Shown here piece after piece: positions 55,723-63,675 of a stretch of DNA of 64,000 nucleotides. The DNA comes from Carboxylicivirga caseinilyticus (GTDB lineage: Bacteria; Bacteroidota; Bacteroidia; Bacteroidales; Marinilabiliaceae): the NCBI GenBank assembly GCA_025499705.1, contig JAFMVE010000012.1:1-64000 (forward strand), given 5' to 3'. The stretch's first letter is position 1, and every line of letters begins with the position of its first letter. The translations under genes and the position numbers were made by a program. The notes under the pieces were generated by a model. That model saw only the letters and a list, made by a program, of their open reading frames with translations, made no database searches and was not told the origin of the DNA.

Positions 55723-56619
55723 TTATTGATGAGTTAATAACTGACTTTCAGATTTAATTTTATTCAAACGATTCCATATTAGTTGAATGGCTTTTGCAGA
55801 TTCTGATTCAGGAGCATGCTCGAGAATATTAAGCTGTTCTTTCATAGCATCCCTGAATAATATTGAATAGGGCACTTTACCAAGTAATGGAATCCCTTGA
55901 TCTTTTAAATCAGACATTATAATTTTTTCCATATCATTATTAATGCCTGACTTGTTTAATATTGCATAGGCCGGGATACCAAAGTTCTTTATTAAATCAA
56001 TTACACGCAGACTGTCGTGTCTGCCAGTTAAAGTAGGTTCAATTACCAGCAATACAATATTTGTTCCGGTGAGAGATGCAATTACCGGACATCCTATTCC
56101 GGGAGGTCCATCATTAAGAATGATTTTAATATTTTGAGCTTGAGCCAGTGCTTTCGCTTTCTTTCTGATAAATGTAACCAGCTTGCCCGAATTCTCTTCG
56201 CCAGGTTCCATTTGAGCATGGACAAATGATCCGAATCGTGTTACCGATTCGTACCATTTATGTCCATTGTCAGGTTTAGTTTCTATCGCACTTTCCGGAC
56301 ATGCTCTTTCGCAAAGACGACAGCCTTCGCAATTGAACGGATTTATTTGGTATTCATTATTAGTTAATTCTATTGCGTCAAATTGGCATAGCGAGTGACA
56401 TATTCCACAGTTGGAGCACAAGTCAGTATTTATTGTCGCTGTCTGACCACTGAGAAAAGTACCTTCTTGCTTGATCTCCGGATTTAGGATCAGAAATAAA
56501 TCGGCTGCATCAACATCATTGTCGCAAATTATTGCAGGTGAAACCATACTTGCTAATGCTGCTGTAATGGTTGTTTTACCAGTGCCTCCTTTGCCACTTA
56601 ATACAGTAATTTCAAGCAT
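55723..56619 (-). CDS. MinD-type ATPase with inserted 2[4Fe-4S] ferredoxin domain
   Basis: 298-residue P-loop ATPase. The Walker A motif TVLSGKGGTGKTTITAAL is at the N-terminus. A ferredoxin insertion at about residues 62-112 carries two complete four-Cys motifs (CSNCGICHSLC and CEGCRLCERACP), so it should bind two [4Fe-4S] clusters. ILNDGPPGIGCPV is the Walker B-like region. Its start overlaps the end of the upstream paralogue by 8 bp, so the two are probably translated together and act as a pair. Paired ATPases of this kind are part of the ORP gene cluster in Desulfovibrio. Confidence 0.92.
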   Translation of the reverse strand: MLEITVLSGKGGTGKTTITAALASMVSPAIICDNDVDAADLFLILNPEIKQEGTFLSGQTATINTDLCSNCGICHSLCQFDAIELTNNEYQINPFNCEGCRLCERACPESAIETKPDNGHKWYESVTRFGSFVHAQMEPGEENSGKLVTFIRKKAKALAQAQNIKIILNDGPPGIGCPVIASLTGTNIVLLVIEPTLTGRHDSLRVIDLIKNFGIPAYAILNKSGINNDMEKIIMSDLKDQGIPLLGKVPYSILFRDAMKEQLNILEHAPESESAKAIQLIWNRLNKIKSESQLLTHQ

Positions 56620-57490
56620 GGTGGATCAGTTTATTTTTTAATTTTTGAGTTATACCTGTGTAAACAGATTCAATATCTGATGGTATGTTCTTTAAAATAG
56701 AGCCTTGGGCATATGATTTGACATAGTCGATATTAAAAGGTATCTCTGCCAGGATCTCAATTCCTTCTTCCTTTAAATAAGTATAAGTGTCGCTATATTC
56801 GTCAGCTTTATTAATGATAACACCAAAAGGTTTATTCAGCTTCCGAACCAAATCAATCATTAACTTCAGGTCGTGTAAACCAAAAGGAGTTGGTTCTGTA
56901 ACTAATATAATATAGTTAGCCTGGGTAATTGTTGCGACCACCGAGCAACTTGTTCCAGGTGGGGCATCATAAAGAATTACTTCTTTGTTTATCCAATCGT
57001 CTTTTACCAAGTCTTTGATAACCATGGTTTGCATGGATGAACCAATTTTTAGTCTTCCCTCAATCAGAAATGACTCGTCAACACCATGATTAAAAGTGTT
57101 AATCTGTCCGATTTCGTTTGGCTGTTCAATAATTGCTTTCTCCGGACAAGCATAAAGACAAGCACCGCATGAATGACATAGGGATGGACTGACCTCAGCA
57201 AACTGGGCAGGTGGAATAACAATAATTGCGTTGAATTCACAATAATCAACACATTTCCTGCAAAATGTGCAGGTGTCAGTATTGATGAATGGAATTAATT
57301 GAGTTACCTGCTTTGATTTGGCAGATTCCAGTTCTTCAAAAAAAATGGAAGCATTGGGCTCTTCCACGTCACAATCTGCAATTTGTACTTTTGAATTGAG
57401 AATTTTACTCATAAAATGATACAAATTGACGGTAACTGTTGTCTTTCCAGTGCCACCTTTTCCGCTGGCTATTGCAATCTTTACAGGCAT
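56612..57490 (-). CDS. MinD-type ATPase with inserted 2[4Fe-4S] ferredoxin domain (paralogue)
   Basis: 292-residue P-loop ATPase, paralogue of its neighbour. Walker A is IASGKGGTGKTTVTVNL; the inserted ferredoxin domain (about 65-125) has CTFCRKCVDYC and CHSCGACLYACP, again two complete [4Fe-4S] sites; ILYDAPPGTSCSVVATI is the Walker B-like region and INKADEYS a base-recognition segment. It begins the second block of the operon after a 94-bp gap with a hairpin. With the overlapping downstream gene it likely forms a heteromeric ATPase that moves electrons or clusters to a metal-cluster protein (inference). Confidence 0.92.
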   Translation of the reverse strand: MPVKIAIASGKGGTGKTTVTVNLYHFMSKILNSKVQIADCDVEEPNASIFFEELESAKSKQVTQLIPFINTDTCTFCRKCVDYCEFNAIIVIPPAQFAEVSPSLCHSCGACLYACPEKAIIEQPNEIGQINTFNHGVDESFLIEGRLKIGSSMQTMVIKDLVKDDWINKEVILYDAPPGTSCSVVATITQANYIILVTEPTPFGLHDLKLMIDLVRKLNKPFGVIINKADEYSDTYTYLKEEGIEILAEIPFNIDYVKSYAQGSILKNIPSDIESVYTGITQKLKNKLIHHA

Positions 57491-57517
57491 TTATTAATTA
57501 TTAATGGAGATAGTTAA

Positions 57518-57555
57518 ATAGCGGAGAGCCTGCCACTTTACAAACGCTCCGCTAT
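57518..57555 (-). other. Intercistronic hairpin in the ORP-like operon
   Basis: ATAGCGGAG (57518-57526) and CTCCGCTAT (57547-57555) form a perfect 9-bp stem with a 20-nt loop. On the minus strand TTTAACTATC follows, a poor U-tract. It sits in the only large gap of the operon (57491-57584), so it may tune the ratio of the two gene blocks. Confidence 0.5.
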
Positions 57556-57584
57556 CATACTCAGACAAAGTAAAAGACAGAGTG

Positions 57585-57773
57585 TTAGTCCTTACCCGAA
57601 TTAAACCACTTAAAACCACGTGCTTTACCGCGACCCGAATTTCGTCCCATTCCATTGCCTTTAGCATTACTGGAATGATTGCTTCCTTTTCTTTCTGATG
57701 AGGAGCATCTTCCTTGTTTTCTTCCGGTTCCAGAACCTTGTCCTGAAGGACCAGTACCATCAAATCTGGGCAT
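57585..57773 (-). CDS. Small DUF5320-type protein
   Basis: 62 residues, starting MPRFDGTGPSGQGSGTGRKQ, the Gly-rich N-terminal signature of DUF5320 proteins, which commonly sit next to NifX-like and DUF134 genes in anaerobes. The rest is rich in Ser, Gly, Asn and Arg (KGNGMGRNSGRGKARGF). It has a single Cys and no other motif. It starts 1 bp after the NifX-like stop codon, clearly in the same operon. Of the two overlapping readings here this one is preferred because of the family signature. Function unknown. Confidence 0.8.
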   Translation of the reverse strand: MPRFDGTGPSGQGSGTGRKQGRCSSSERKGSNHSSNAKGNGMGRNSGRGKARGFKWFNSGKD

Positions 57774-57774
57774 A

Positions 57775-58092
57775 CTATTTATTTAATTGTTTAATGATGG
57801 ATGAAATGGTTTGACTATCATCATCCAGCATCACCATTTGTATTTTAAATTTATCCAGCAAGTCTTTCGCCTTTGGACCAAAGTCACCCGATATAACTCT
57901 TGAAACACCGAGTTCAATCACCTTCTCTGCAGCCTTAATTCCTGCGCCGCTATTGGCATTTATGTTTTCATTATCAATGAATTCAACTGAATTATTCTCG
58001 GTATTGTAAATGCAGAAATAACTGGCACGACCAAAACGTAAATCAAAGGTTGATTCAGGGATATTTTGAGTTGAGGTAATTGCTATTTTCAT
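57775..58092 (-). CDS. NifX/NifB-like (dinitrogenase Fe-Mo cofactor family) protein, ORP-like
   Basis: 105-residue protein of the Nitro_FeMo-Co family (MKIAITSTQNIPESTFDLRFGRASYFCIYN, NANSGAGIKAAEKVIELGVSRVISGDFGPKA). Members bind metal-sulfur clusters or their precursors; the best known stand-alone member in a similar operon is the orange protein ORP of Desulfovibrio, which holds a Mo-Cu sulfide cluster. It lies 3 bp after the DUF134 gene and 1 bp before the DUF5320 gene. No nif structural gene is in the window, so nitrogen fixation is not implied. Cluster identity cannot be read from the sequence. Confidence 0.88.
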   Translation of the reverse strand: MKIAITSTQNIPESTFDLRFGRASYFCIYNTENNSVEFIDNENINANSGAGIKAAEKVIELGVSRVISGDFGPKAKDLLDKFKIQMVMLDDDSQTISSIIKQLNK

Positions 58093-58095
58093 AAT

Positions 58096-58503
58096 CTAAT
58101 CATTTGTTATTATGTTATTGATCTCATCTGATTTACACATAGGACAGCAACTTGCGGTTGTTGGGTCAGGAAGATTAAAACGAGCATGACATTGGTTGCA
58201 TACATACCAGTTTTCATCCATATGGGCATTTCCATAAACGGTCTTTATTTCTTTCGTTTCAACCAGTGCTTCGGCAATTTTTCGTCGTGCGCTTTCGTAA
58301 ATACGCGCAAAAGTAGCTCGTGATATTCCCATCAATTTGGACGCTTCCAACTGATTTAATAAATCGTAATCTGCCAATTTGATTGCTTCGTATTCTTCAT
58401 ATAATAGTTCAACCATTTTTGAATTAGGACGGTGACCATATGGCTTATAACCTTTAAATCCTGGTGGAGCTACAATCTTACGTAGTCTTCTTCTTCGTGG
58501 CAT
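58096..58503 (-). CDS. DUF134-family DNA-binding protein with zinc-ribbon tail
   Basis: 135-residue predicted regulator. The ATG at 58503 (MPRRRRLRKIVAPPGFKGYKPYG) is the DUF134 start; a longer reading would run through the promoter. A sigma-like helix-turn-helix follows (YEAIKLADYDLLNQLEASKLMGISRATFARIYESARRKIAEAL, about 38-80). The C-terminus has four cysteines in two pairs (CNQC and CPMC, plus one extra Cys), a rubredoxin or zinc-ribbon-like metal site. It is the first gene of the operon, and its promoter is overlapped by two near-palindromes, so self-regulation is likely. Confidence 0.88.
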   Translation of the reverse strand: MPRRRRLRKIVAPPGFKGYKPYGHRPNSKMVELLYEEYEAIKLADYDLLNQLEASKLMGISRATFARIYESARRKIAEALVETKEIKTVYGNAHMDENWYVCNQCHARFNLPDPTTASCCPMCKSDEINNIITND

Positions 58504-58523
58504 ATTATACAGTAAATTTATAA

Positions 58524-58566
58524 TGAGAATATGCTCAAAATTATAAATAATGAGAATATGCACAAA
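58524..58566 (-). promoter_or_regulatory. Promoter with two overlapping operator-like palindromes for the ORP-like operon
   Basis: Minus-strand TTTG (58563-58566) and TAATTTTG (58536-58543) are separated by 19 bp, a full Bacteroidota promoter. TGAGAATATGCTCA (58524-58537) is a near-perfect palindrome over the -7 end, and TGAGAATATGCACA (58551-58564) overlaps the -33; the two start 27 bp apart. The rest of the gap to 58853 shows no gene or clear promoter. Confidence 0.7.
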
Positions 58567-58853
58567 ATAAATCGTGAGTTATTTTTATTTAAGATGATTA
58601 ATAAAGTATTAGAAAGCCTTTAAATAGAAGGTTTGAACGATATGTTTTAGTAAATGCCCAGATGCTTATATTTTTTAATCATTACGTATGTAGTGGTGTT
58701 CAGTGTAAAGAATTAACATTGACAGGTTGAAATTAATGGGAGAAGAAGGGACCATATCAGCTGTGGGGTTAAATTAATTTGATTAGTTGATGTGAGTTTT
58801 TAAGGTTGAGATTGTACTGGAATATGATTGATAATTATAATTACCCGAATAGC

Positions 58854-60500
58854 ATGGAAAAAAAAGCAAGTAAGCTGATATTATTTAAAATTTATAAACT
58901 ACTTATTGCATCCCTGGTGATTGTGATGGTGGGGTGTGCACCTAAAAAGTTACCCCAGGAAACGAAACCAAACATTGTGCTGATTATGCTTGATGATTTA
59001 GGTTATTCTGACCTGGGTTGTTATGGTGGTGAAATTAACACACCTAATATTGATCAATTAGCATCTGAAGGAATCCGTTTTACACAAATGCATAATAGTG
59101 CCCGTTGTTGTCCAACCAGAGCATCACTGCTGACAGGGCAGCATCCTCAGGTTGCAGGGATAAATGGTATGGGTGTTAATTTAAGTATGAATACAGCTAC
59201 CATTCCTGAAGTGTTGGTTCAAAATGGATATCAAACCGGTATGACTGGTAAGTGGCATTTGTCAACGACAAAAGCTTTACCTGATCATAATGAGCAATTG
59301 CAATGGCTGGCCAATCGAGTGGATCATGGTCCGTTCTCACCATTGGAAAATTATCCTTGTAACAGAGGTTTTCAGGAGCATTGGGGTGTAATATGGGGTG
59401 TGGTTAACTTCTTCGATCCGTTTAGTCTTGTTCATAATGAAGAAGCTATTAAGGAAGTGCCTGAAGATTTTTACATGACTAATTTTGTTACCGATAAATC
59501 AATCGATTTGTTAGAGCAGTTTTCTGAAAAAGAGGAACCTTTTTTTATGTATGTAGCGCACACAGCCCCACACTGGCCATTGCATGCCTTGCCTGAGGAT
59601 ATGGCTAAATATCAAGGTGTTTACGATGGTGGATGGGATAGTTTGCGGACAAAACGATATGAGAGAATGTTAGAGTTGGGTCTCATTGATGAAGAAACCT
59701 ATCCGTTAACTCCAAACAGCTCAGGAAGATCGTGGGAAGAATGCGAGAAAAAGGAATACGAAGCCAACTGTATGGAAGTTCATGCTGCTATGGTTGATAG
59801 GGTAGATCAAGGGGTTGGCAAGATCGTAACTAAACTTAAAGAGTTGGGTATTTACGACAATACAATCATAATGGTATTGAGTGATAATGGAGCATCACCT
59901 GAGAGAGGATATCCACCGGGATTTGATCGACCAGGTTTTACCCGTGATTCTGTCATTATAGAATACAATGCACAAAATCCTGGTTCAGGCACTACCTGGA
60001 ACTATATTGGATCAGCATGGGCAAGTGCTGTAAATACACCATTCAGATATTGGAAAAAAGAATCATACGAAGGTGGAAGTGCAACGCCGTTTATTGTTAG
60101 CTGGCCTGAAAAACTTAAAGATAAAGCCAATACAATCAATCGTGGTTTTGCACATGTTGCAGATGTGTTACCAACTTGTTTGGATGTAGCTGACTGTTCT
60201 TATCCTGATTCGATCAATGGTATGAAGGCAATTAAACCTGTTGGAAGCAGTTTCTTACCTCTTGTTGAAGGTAATGTTTCTACAACACATGATGTATTTG
60301 TTTGGGAGCACGAAGGTGGTAAAGCTGTAAGAGTAGGCGACTGGAAAATGTCAGCATTGCCGGGTCAACCATGGGAATTGTTTAATATATCGCACGATCA
60401 TACCGAGTCAGATAATTTATCATCACAATATCCTCAAAAAGTAAAGGATCTGGATAAAATATGGAAAGATTGGGCTGATAAAACAGGTATTAGGTATTAA
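58854..60500 (+). CDS. Type I (S1) sulfatase, lipoprotein
   Basis: 548-residue formylglycine-dependent sulfatase. The ATG at 58854 gives a signal with lipobox (LVIVMVGC followed by APK); an ATG at 58824 and a TTG at 58806 are less likely. Motifs: metal-binding VLIMLDDLGYSDLG, the activation motif CCPTRASLLTG (Cys 85 is converted to formylglycine, with Thr in place of the commoner Ser), GKWHLS, HTAPHWPLHA and LSDNGASPE. It is longer than the sulfatase at 26538 and belongs to the classic arylsulfatase branch. It stands alone, divergent from the ORP-like operon and with its own strong terminator. Substrate unknown. Confidence 0.92.
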   Translation: MEKKASKLILFKIYKLLIASLVIVMVGCAPKKLPQETKPNIVLIMLDDLGYSDLGCYGGEINTPNIDQLASEGIRFTQMHNSARCCPTRASLLTGQHPQVAGINGMGVNLSMNTATIPEVLVQNGYQTGMTGKWHLSTTKALPDHNEQLQWLANRVDHGPFSPLENYPCNRGFQEHWGVIWGVVNFFDPFSLVHNEEAIKEVPEDFYMTNFVTDKSIDLLEQFSEKEEPFFMYVAHTAPHWPLHALPEDMAKYQGVYDGGWDSLRTKRYERMLELGLIDEETYPLTPNSSGRSWEECEKKEYEANCMEVHAAMVDRVDQGVGKIVTKLKELGIYDNTIIMVLSDNGASPERGYPPGFDRPGFTRDSVIIEYNAQNPGSGTTWNYIGSAWASAVNTPFRYWKKESYEGGSATPFIVSWPEKLKDKANTINRGFAHVADVLPTCLDVADCSYPDSINGMKAIKPVGSSFLPLVEGNVSTTHDVFVWEHEGGKAVRVGDWKMSALPGQPWELFNISHDHTESDNLSSQYPQKVKDLDKIWKDWADKTGIRY

Positions 60501-60572
60501 GTAAACATAGATTTTTTCATAGTTTGTTTTGGTGAGCTTTAGTAACTGATAGGTTATTATAGTTGTGGTTAA

Positions 60573-60609
60573 AGAGGTTATCTGTTGTAGTTCAGATAAC
60601 CTCTTTTTT
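60573..60609 (+). terminator. Strong intrinsic terminator after the sulfatase
   Basis: AGAGGTTATCTG (60573-60584) and CAGATAACCTCT (60593-60604) form a perfect 12-bp stem with an 8-nt loop, followed by a run of T. Two more A-T pairs extend the stem. Confidence 0.92.
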
Positions 60610-60695
60610 TTCTTTAATTCTTCAGTCAGTTAAATGTATCAATCTTATAATTAGTTAGAAAATAGGTGACCAACATTGGTTCGTTAATAGCAATA

Positions 60696-60760
60696 ATTTA
60701 CGAACGTAGTTTATATTTACGTAAATGGATTTATTTTCAGTACTTTGTTGATTAATTTTG
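60696..60760 (+). promoter_or_regulatory. Inverted repeat and -7 element before the LytS-type kinase
   Basis: ATTTACG (60696-60702) and CGTAAAT (60720-60726) are a 7-bp inverted repeat. TAATTTTG (60753-60760) fits the -7 consensus 45 nt before the start codon, without a clear -33. The repeat could be a regulator site. Nothing else is seen in the gap 60610-60805. Confidence 0.4.
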
Positions 60761-60805
60761 TGTTGTTTAATGTGCTTAAAACCAAACTAGCCTAAACCAA
60801 ACCTG

Positions 60806-62773
60806 ATGAACACCCAATCGTTGACAAAAAAATGGAGCAAAACCATTTGCCTTGCATTTCTTTACTCTCTTTCAATTTTTTCAAATTGTTATTCGAAGGG
60901 AAATCGTATTCAATCTTCTGATTTAAAAGATAGTTTAATAAGCTTATTAAAAAAGTCTGGCAACGATACTTTAATGATTGATAGTGTGTACGCACATATA
61001 CGAATTAACCGACGCAGACTAGGTGAGGAGTACAAAAATACATTGTTGGAATATATTGATTATACAACAAAGATTCAATATTCTAGGGGAGCTATGCGCA
61101 TGTACGATCGTTTAGGCTTAAATGAACGCTATGATGAACGCTATGACTCAGCCGTGTATTATCACCTTAAATCTCTGGAACTGGCCTTAGAGCTTAAGGA
61201 TAGTTTTCAAATGGCTTATAACTATAATAATATTGGACAGGCTTATCGACTGCAGGATATAAATAACCTGGCCATTAAGAATTTTCATAAAGCACTGGAG
61301 TTGCAGGAAGCAAATGGTAACGATAAAGGAGCATCTTTTACACAAAACACTCTTGGAGCTGTTTATGTAGTTCAGAAAGAATACGATCAGGCCATGCATT
61401 ATTTCAGGGAATCGCAGAAGATTGCTGTACGCAGAAAAGACCAAAGAACTCAATCATATAATTTGGGGGCGATAGGCGAAGTTTTTCTGTTGAGAGATCA
61501 GCCCGATTCAGCTATTGTATATTTTAATACAGCCAAAGATATTAAACAGCAAATGGGCGATAAAAAGGGCCTCGCCGTTTCAAAGCACCTTGTAGGGCAG
61601 GCATATTTTAAAAAAGGTAATTATGTTGAGGCTCAAAAGTTCCTGAATGAGGCATTGGTTATTCATCAGAAATATAATAACGAACGATACATAGCACTTT
61701 GTTTCGACTATCTGGGTAAAGTTAAATTGAAACAGAATCAATTTTCTGAGGCTGGAGCTTATCTATTAAAAGCAAAAGAAATTGCATCAAATATTCATTC
61801 TTACGAAAACCTGATCTCTATCAATAATTCACTAAAAGAATACTATCAAGAGATGGACAAATGGCCAATGGCCATGTTGGCCATTCAGCAGAATCAACAA
61901 ATAAACGATAGTTTGTTTAGTTTAAAAAAGACTCGTGAGATGCAGGCTCTGGAAATTGAGTATGAAACTGAAAAACAAGAGCAACAGATAAAATTACTAT
62001 CGGCTGAGAATGAAATTAAGGAGCAACGTTTAAAAATTGGTATTGCAATTATTACTTTGCTTGTTTTAACAATTGCGTTTGGTATTTTTATTCAAAAAGA
62101 GAAACAAAAACGTTTTGTACTTGAGCGCGATAAAGTTAAACAGCAACTGTTACGATCGCAGATGAATCCACATTTCCTGTTTAATGCTTTAGGAAGTATT
62201 CAAAGTTATATGTATCAGAATGATGTAAAGACAGCTGCCCGATATATGGGTAATTTTGCTTCCTTAACACGATCGATATTAAATAATTCAGCAGTTGAAC
62301 AAGTTTCGCTCGAAGAGGAAATTAGTACTTTAACAAATTACCTGGAGCTCGAAAAAATGAGGTTACAATCCAATTTTCAATATTCAATCAAGGTGCCGGA
62401 AGAAATGGATATTGAATTTATTACTGTTCCACCTATGTTGATTCAGCCATTTGTTGAAAATGCCATTAAGCATGGTATTAAAAATTATACGTCAGGTGGA
62501 AAGGTGGAACTAACGTTTGAAGAAACAAGTGATCTTATTCATGTAATTATTGAAGATAATGGAGAAGGGATAGATACTACCAGAGGGAAAATGGTAAGTA
62601 GTCATAAATCAATGGCTACCTCTATTTTTAAGCAACGGATGAAAATTATCAGAGATAAGTTTCCCAATGTTCCGGAACCTGTAATTGCCGATTTATCAGA
62701 TGTTAACCGTAAAGGAACACGTATTGATTTGTATTTACCGATACTGGAATTAACTTCAACCTCAAATGCCTGA
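60806..62773 (+). CDS. TPR-containing LytS-type sensor histidine kinase
   Basis: 655-residue kinase. After an N-terminal signal/anchor (to about 30) come TPR repeats (about 75-365, e.g. AYNYNNIGQAYRLQDINNLAIKNFHKALEL), a coiled coil (about 370-410), one membrane helix (about 412-430, IGIAIITLLVLTIAFGIFI) and a cytoplasmic His_kinase domain with the phosphorylated His 456 in QMNPHFLFNALGSIQSYM. The ATP-binding part has PPMLIQPFVENAIKHGI and EDNGEGID. Its stop overlaps the start of the response regulator by 8 bp, so the two form a coupled pair. The signal is unknown; the TPR region is probably periplasmic. Confidence 0.94.
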   Translation: MNTQSLTKKWSKTICLAFLYSLSIFSNCYSKGNRIQSSDLKDSLISLLKKSGNDTLMIDSVYAHIRINRRRLGEEYKNTLLEYIDYTTKIQYSRGAMRMYDRLGLNERYDERYDSAVYYHLKSLELALELKDSFQMAYNYNNIGQAYRLQDINNLAIKNFHKALELQEANGNDKGASFTQNTLGAVYVVQKEYDQAMHYFRESQKIAVRRKDQRTQSYNLGAIGEVFLLRDQPDSAIVYFNTAKDIKQQMGDKKGLAVSKHLVGQAYFKKGNYVEAQKFLNEALVIHQKYNNERYIALCFDYLGKVKLKQNQFSEAGAYLLKAKEIASNIHSYENLISINNSLKEYYQEMDKWPMAMLAIQQNQQINDSLFSLKKTREMQALEIEYETEKQEQQIKLLSAENEIKEQRLKIGIAIITLLVLTIAFGIFIQKEKQKRFVLERDKVKQQLLRSQMNPHFLFNALGSIQSYMYQNDVKTAARYMGNFASLTRSILNNSAVEQVSLEEEISTLTNYLELEKMRLQSNFQYSIKVPEEMDIEFITVPPMLIQPFVENAIKHGIKNYTSGGKVELTFEETSDLIHVIIEDNGEGIDTTRGKMVSSHKSMATSIFKQRMKIIRDKFPNVPEPVIADLSDVNRKGTRIDLYLPILELTSTSNA

Positions 62774-63530
62774 AAAAATGAGTGAATATAAAGCTGTAAT
62801 TATTGATGATGAACCTAATATGCGCATGTTGTTGCGCGAAATGGTTGCAGATAATTTTTCGGATATTAGAATTGTTGCTGAAGGAGCATCTGTTGAAGAA
62901 GGAGTTTCGATCATTGAGTTGCATAAACCTCATATTGTGTTTTTAGATATTGAAATTAAAGGCGGTACCGGTTTTCATATTTTGCAAAAAGTTAAGCCTT
63001 ATTCATTTAAACTTATCTTCATAACAGCTTTTAATCAATTTGCTATCAAGGCTATAAAATTTAGTGCCATTGATTATATATTAAAGCCTGTGAACGAAAC
63101 CGAGTTTGTTCAAGCAGTCAATACAGCCATTGAAGGTGTCAGACAAACGTTAAGTATAACACAGATGGATAATTTTATTCAACATCTGGAAAAAGAGGAA
63201 CAACGCAAAAAAATAGTTCTTCGCACATCTGATGCAATTCACCTGGTTGAGGTTAGTGATATTATTTATTGTAAAAGCGATAATAGTTATACTTCGTTCT
63301 ATTTGAAGGATAAAAAAGAGATTCTGGTTTCAAAATCAATTAAAGAATTTGCTGATTTATTGGAAGAATATCGTTTCTTTCGACCTCACCAGTCATACCT
63401 GGTTAACCTCAATTACGTAAATAAAATTGATAAGAGTGATGGAGGATTTATCATTCTTAATAACGGCAAAGAAATACCTGTTTCGATGCGTCGTAAAGCC
63501 TATGTTTTGCAAATGGTTGAAACATTATAG
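62766..63530 (+). CDS. LytTR-family response regulator
   Basis: 254-residue regulator. The receiver domain (about 8-125) has VIIDDEPNMRML, the phospho-acceptor Asp 61 in IVFLDIEIKGGTG and the conserved Lys in YILKPVNE. The LytTR DNA-binding domain follows (about 150-250, IVLRTSDAIHLVEVSDIIYCKSDNSYT, FFRPHQSYLVNLNYVNKI). It overlaps the kinase gene by 8 bp; a second Met at 62778, just beyond the kinase stop, is an alternative start. The next gene, an outer-membrane protein with its own promoter, is a possible target. Confidence 0.95.
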   Translation: MPEKMSEYKAVIIDDEPNMRMLLREMVADNFSDIRIVAEGASVEEGVSIIELHKPHIVFLDIEIKGGTGFHILQKVKPYSFKLIFITAFNQFAIKAIKFSAIDYILKPVNETEFVQAVNTAIEGVRQTLSITQMDNFIQHLEKEEQRKKIVLRTSDAIHLVEVSDIIYCKSDNSYTSFYLKDKKEILVSKSIKEFADLLEEYRFFRPHQSYLVNLNYVNKIDKSDGGFIILNNGKEIPVSMRRKAYVLQMVETL

Positions 63531-63617
63531 ACTAATTGGTCGGGTATAGGCCAAAACAAATTCCGCTAAAAACAATACGCTTTCAAGTAAGGATAGTACC
63601 AATTCAAATTTACCCCG

Positions 63618-63646
63618 TTGTCTCATGTTTTTGGACTCTACTTTTG
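63618..63646 (+). promoter_or_regulatory. Promoter of the outer-membrane beta-barrel gene
   Basis: TTG (63618-63620) and TACTTTTG (63639-63646) are 18 bp apart, close to the Bacteroidota consensus, 29 nt before the start codon at 63676. A 5-bp hairpin (ACTCT / AGAGT) overlaps the -7. Confidence 0.6.
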
Positions 63647-63675
63647 GAGAGTAAACAATTAAAAACCTAAAAAAC

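Noticed and set aside
57494-57763. 89-codon reading overlapping the DUF5320 gene in another frame
   Set aside because: The overlapping 62-residue frame has the DUF5320 signature and fits the operon spacing; this one has neither.
57775-58092. NifX-like gene as evidence of nitrogen fixation
   Set aside because: No nitrogenase structural or NifB radical-SAM gene is present; the neighbours fit an ORP-like operon better.
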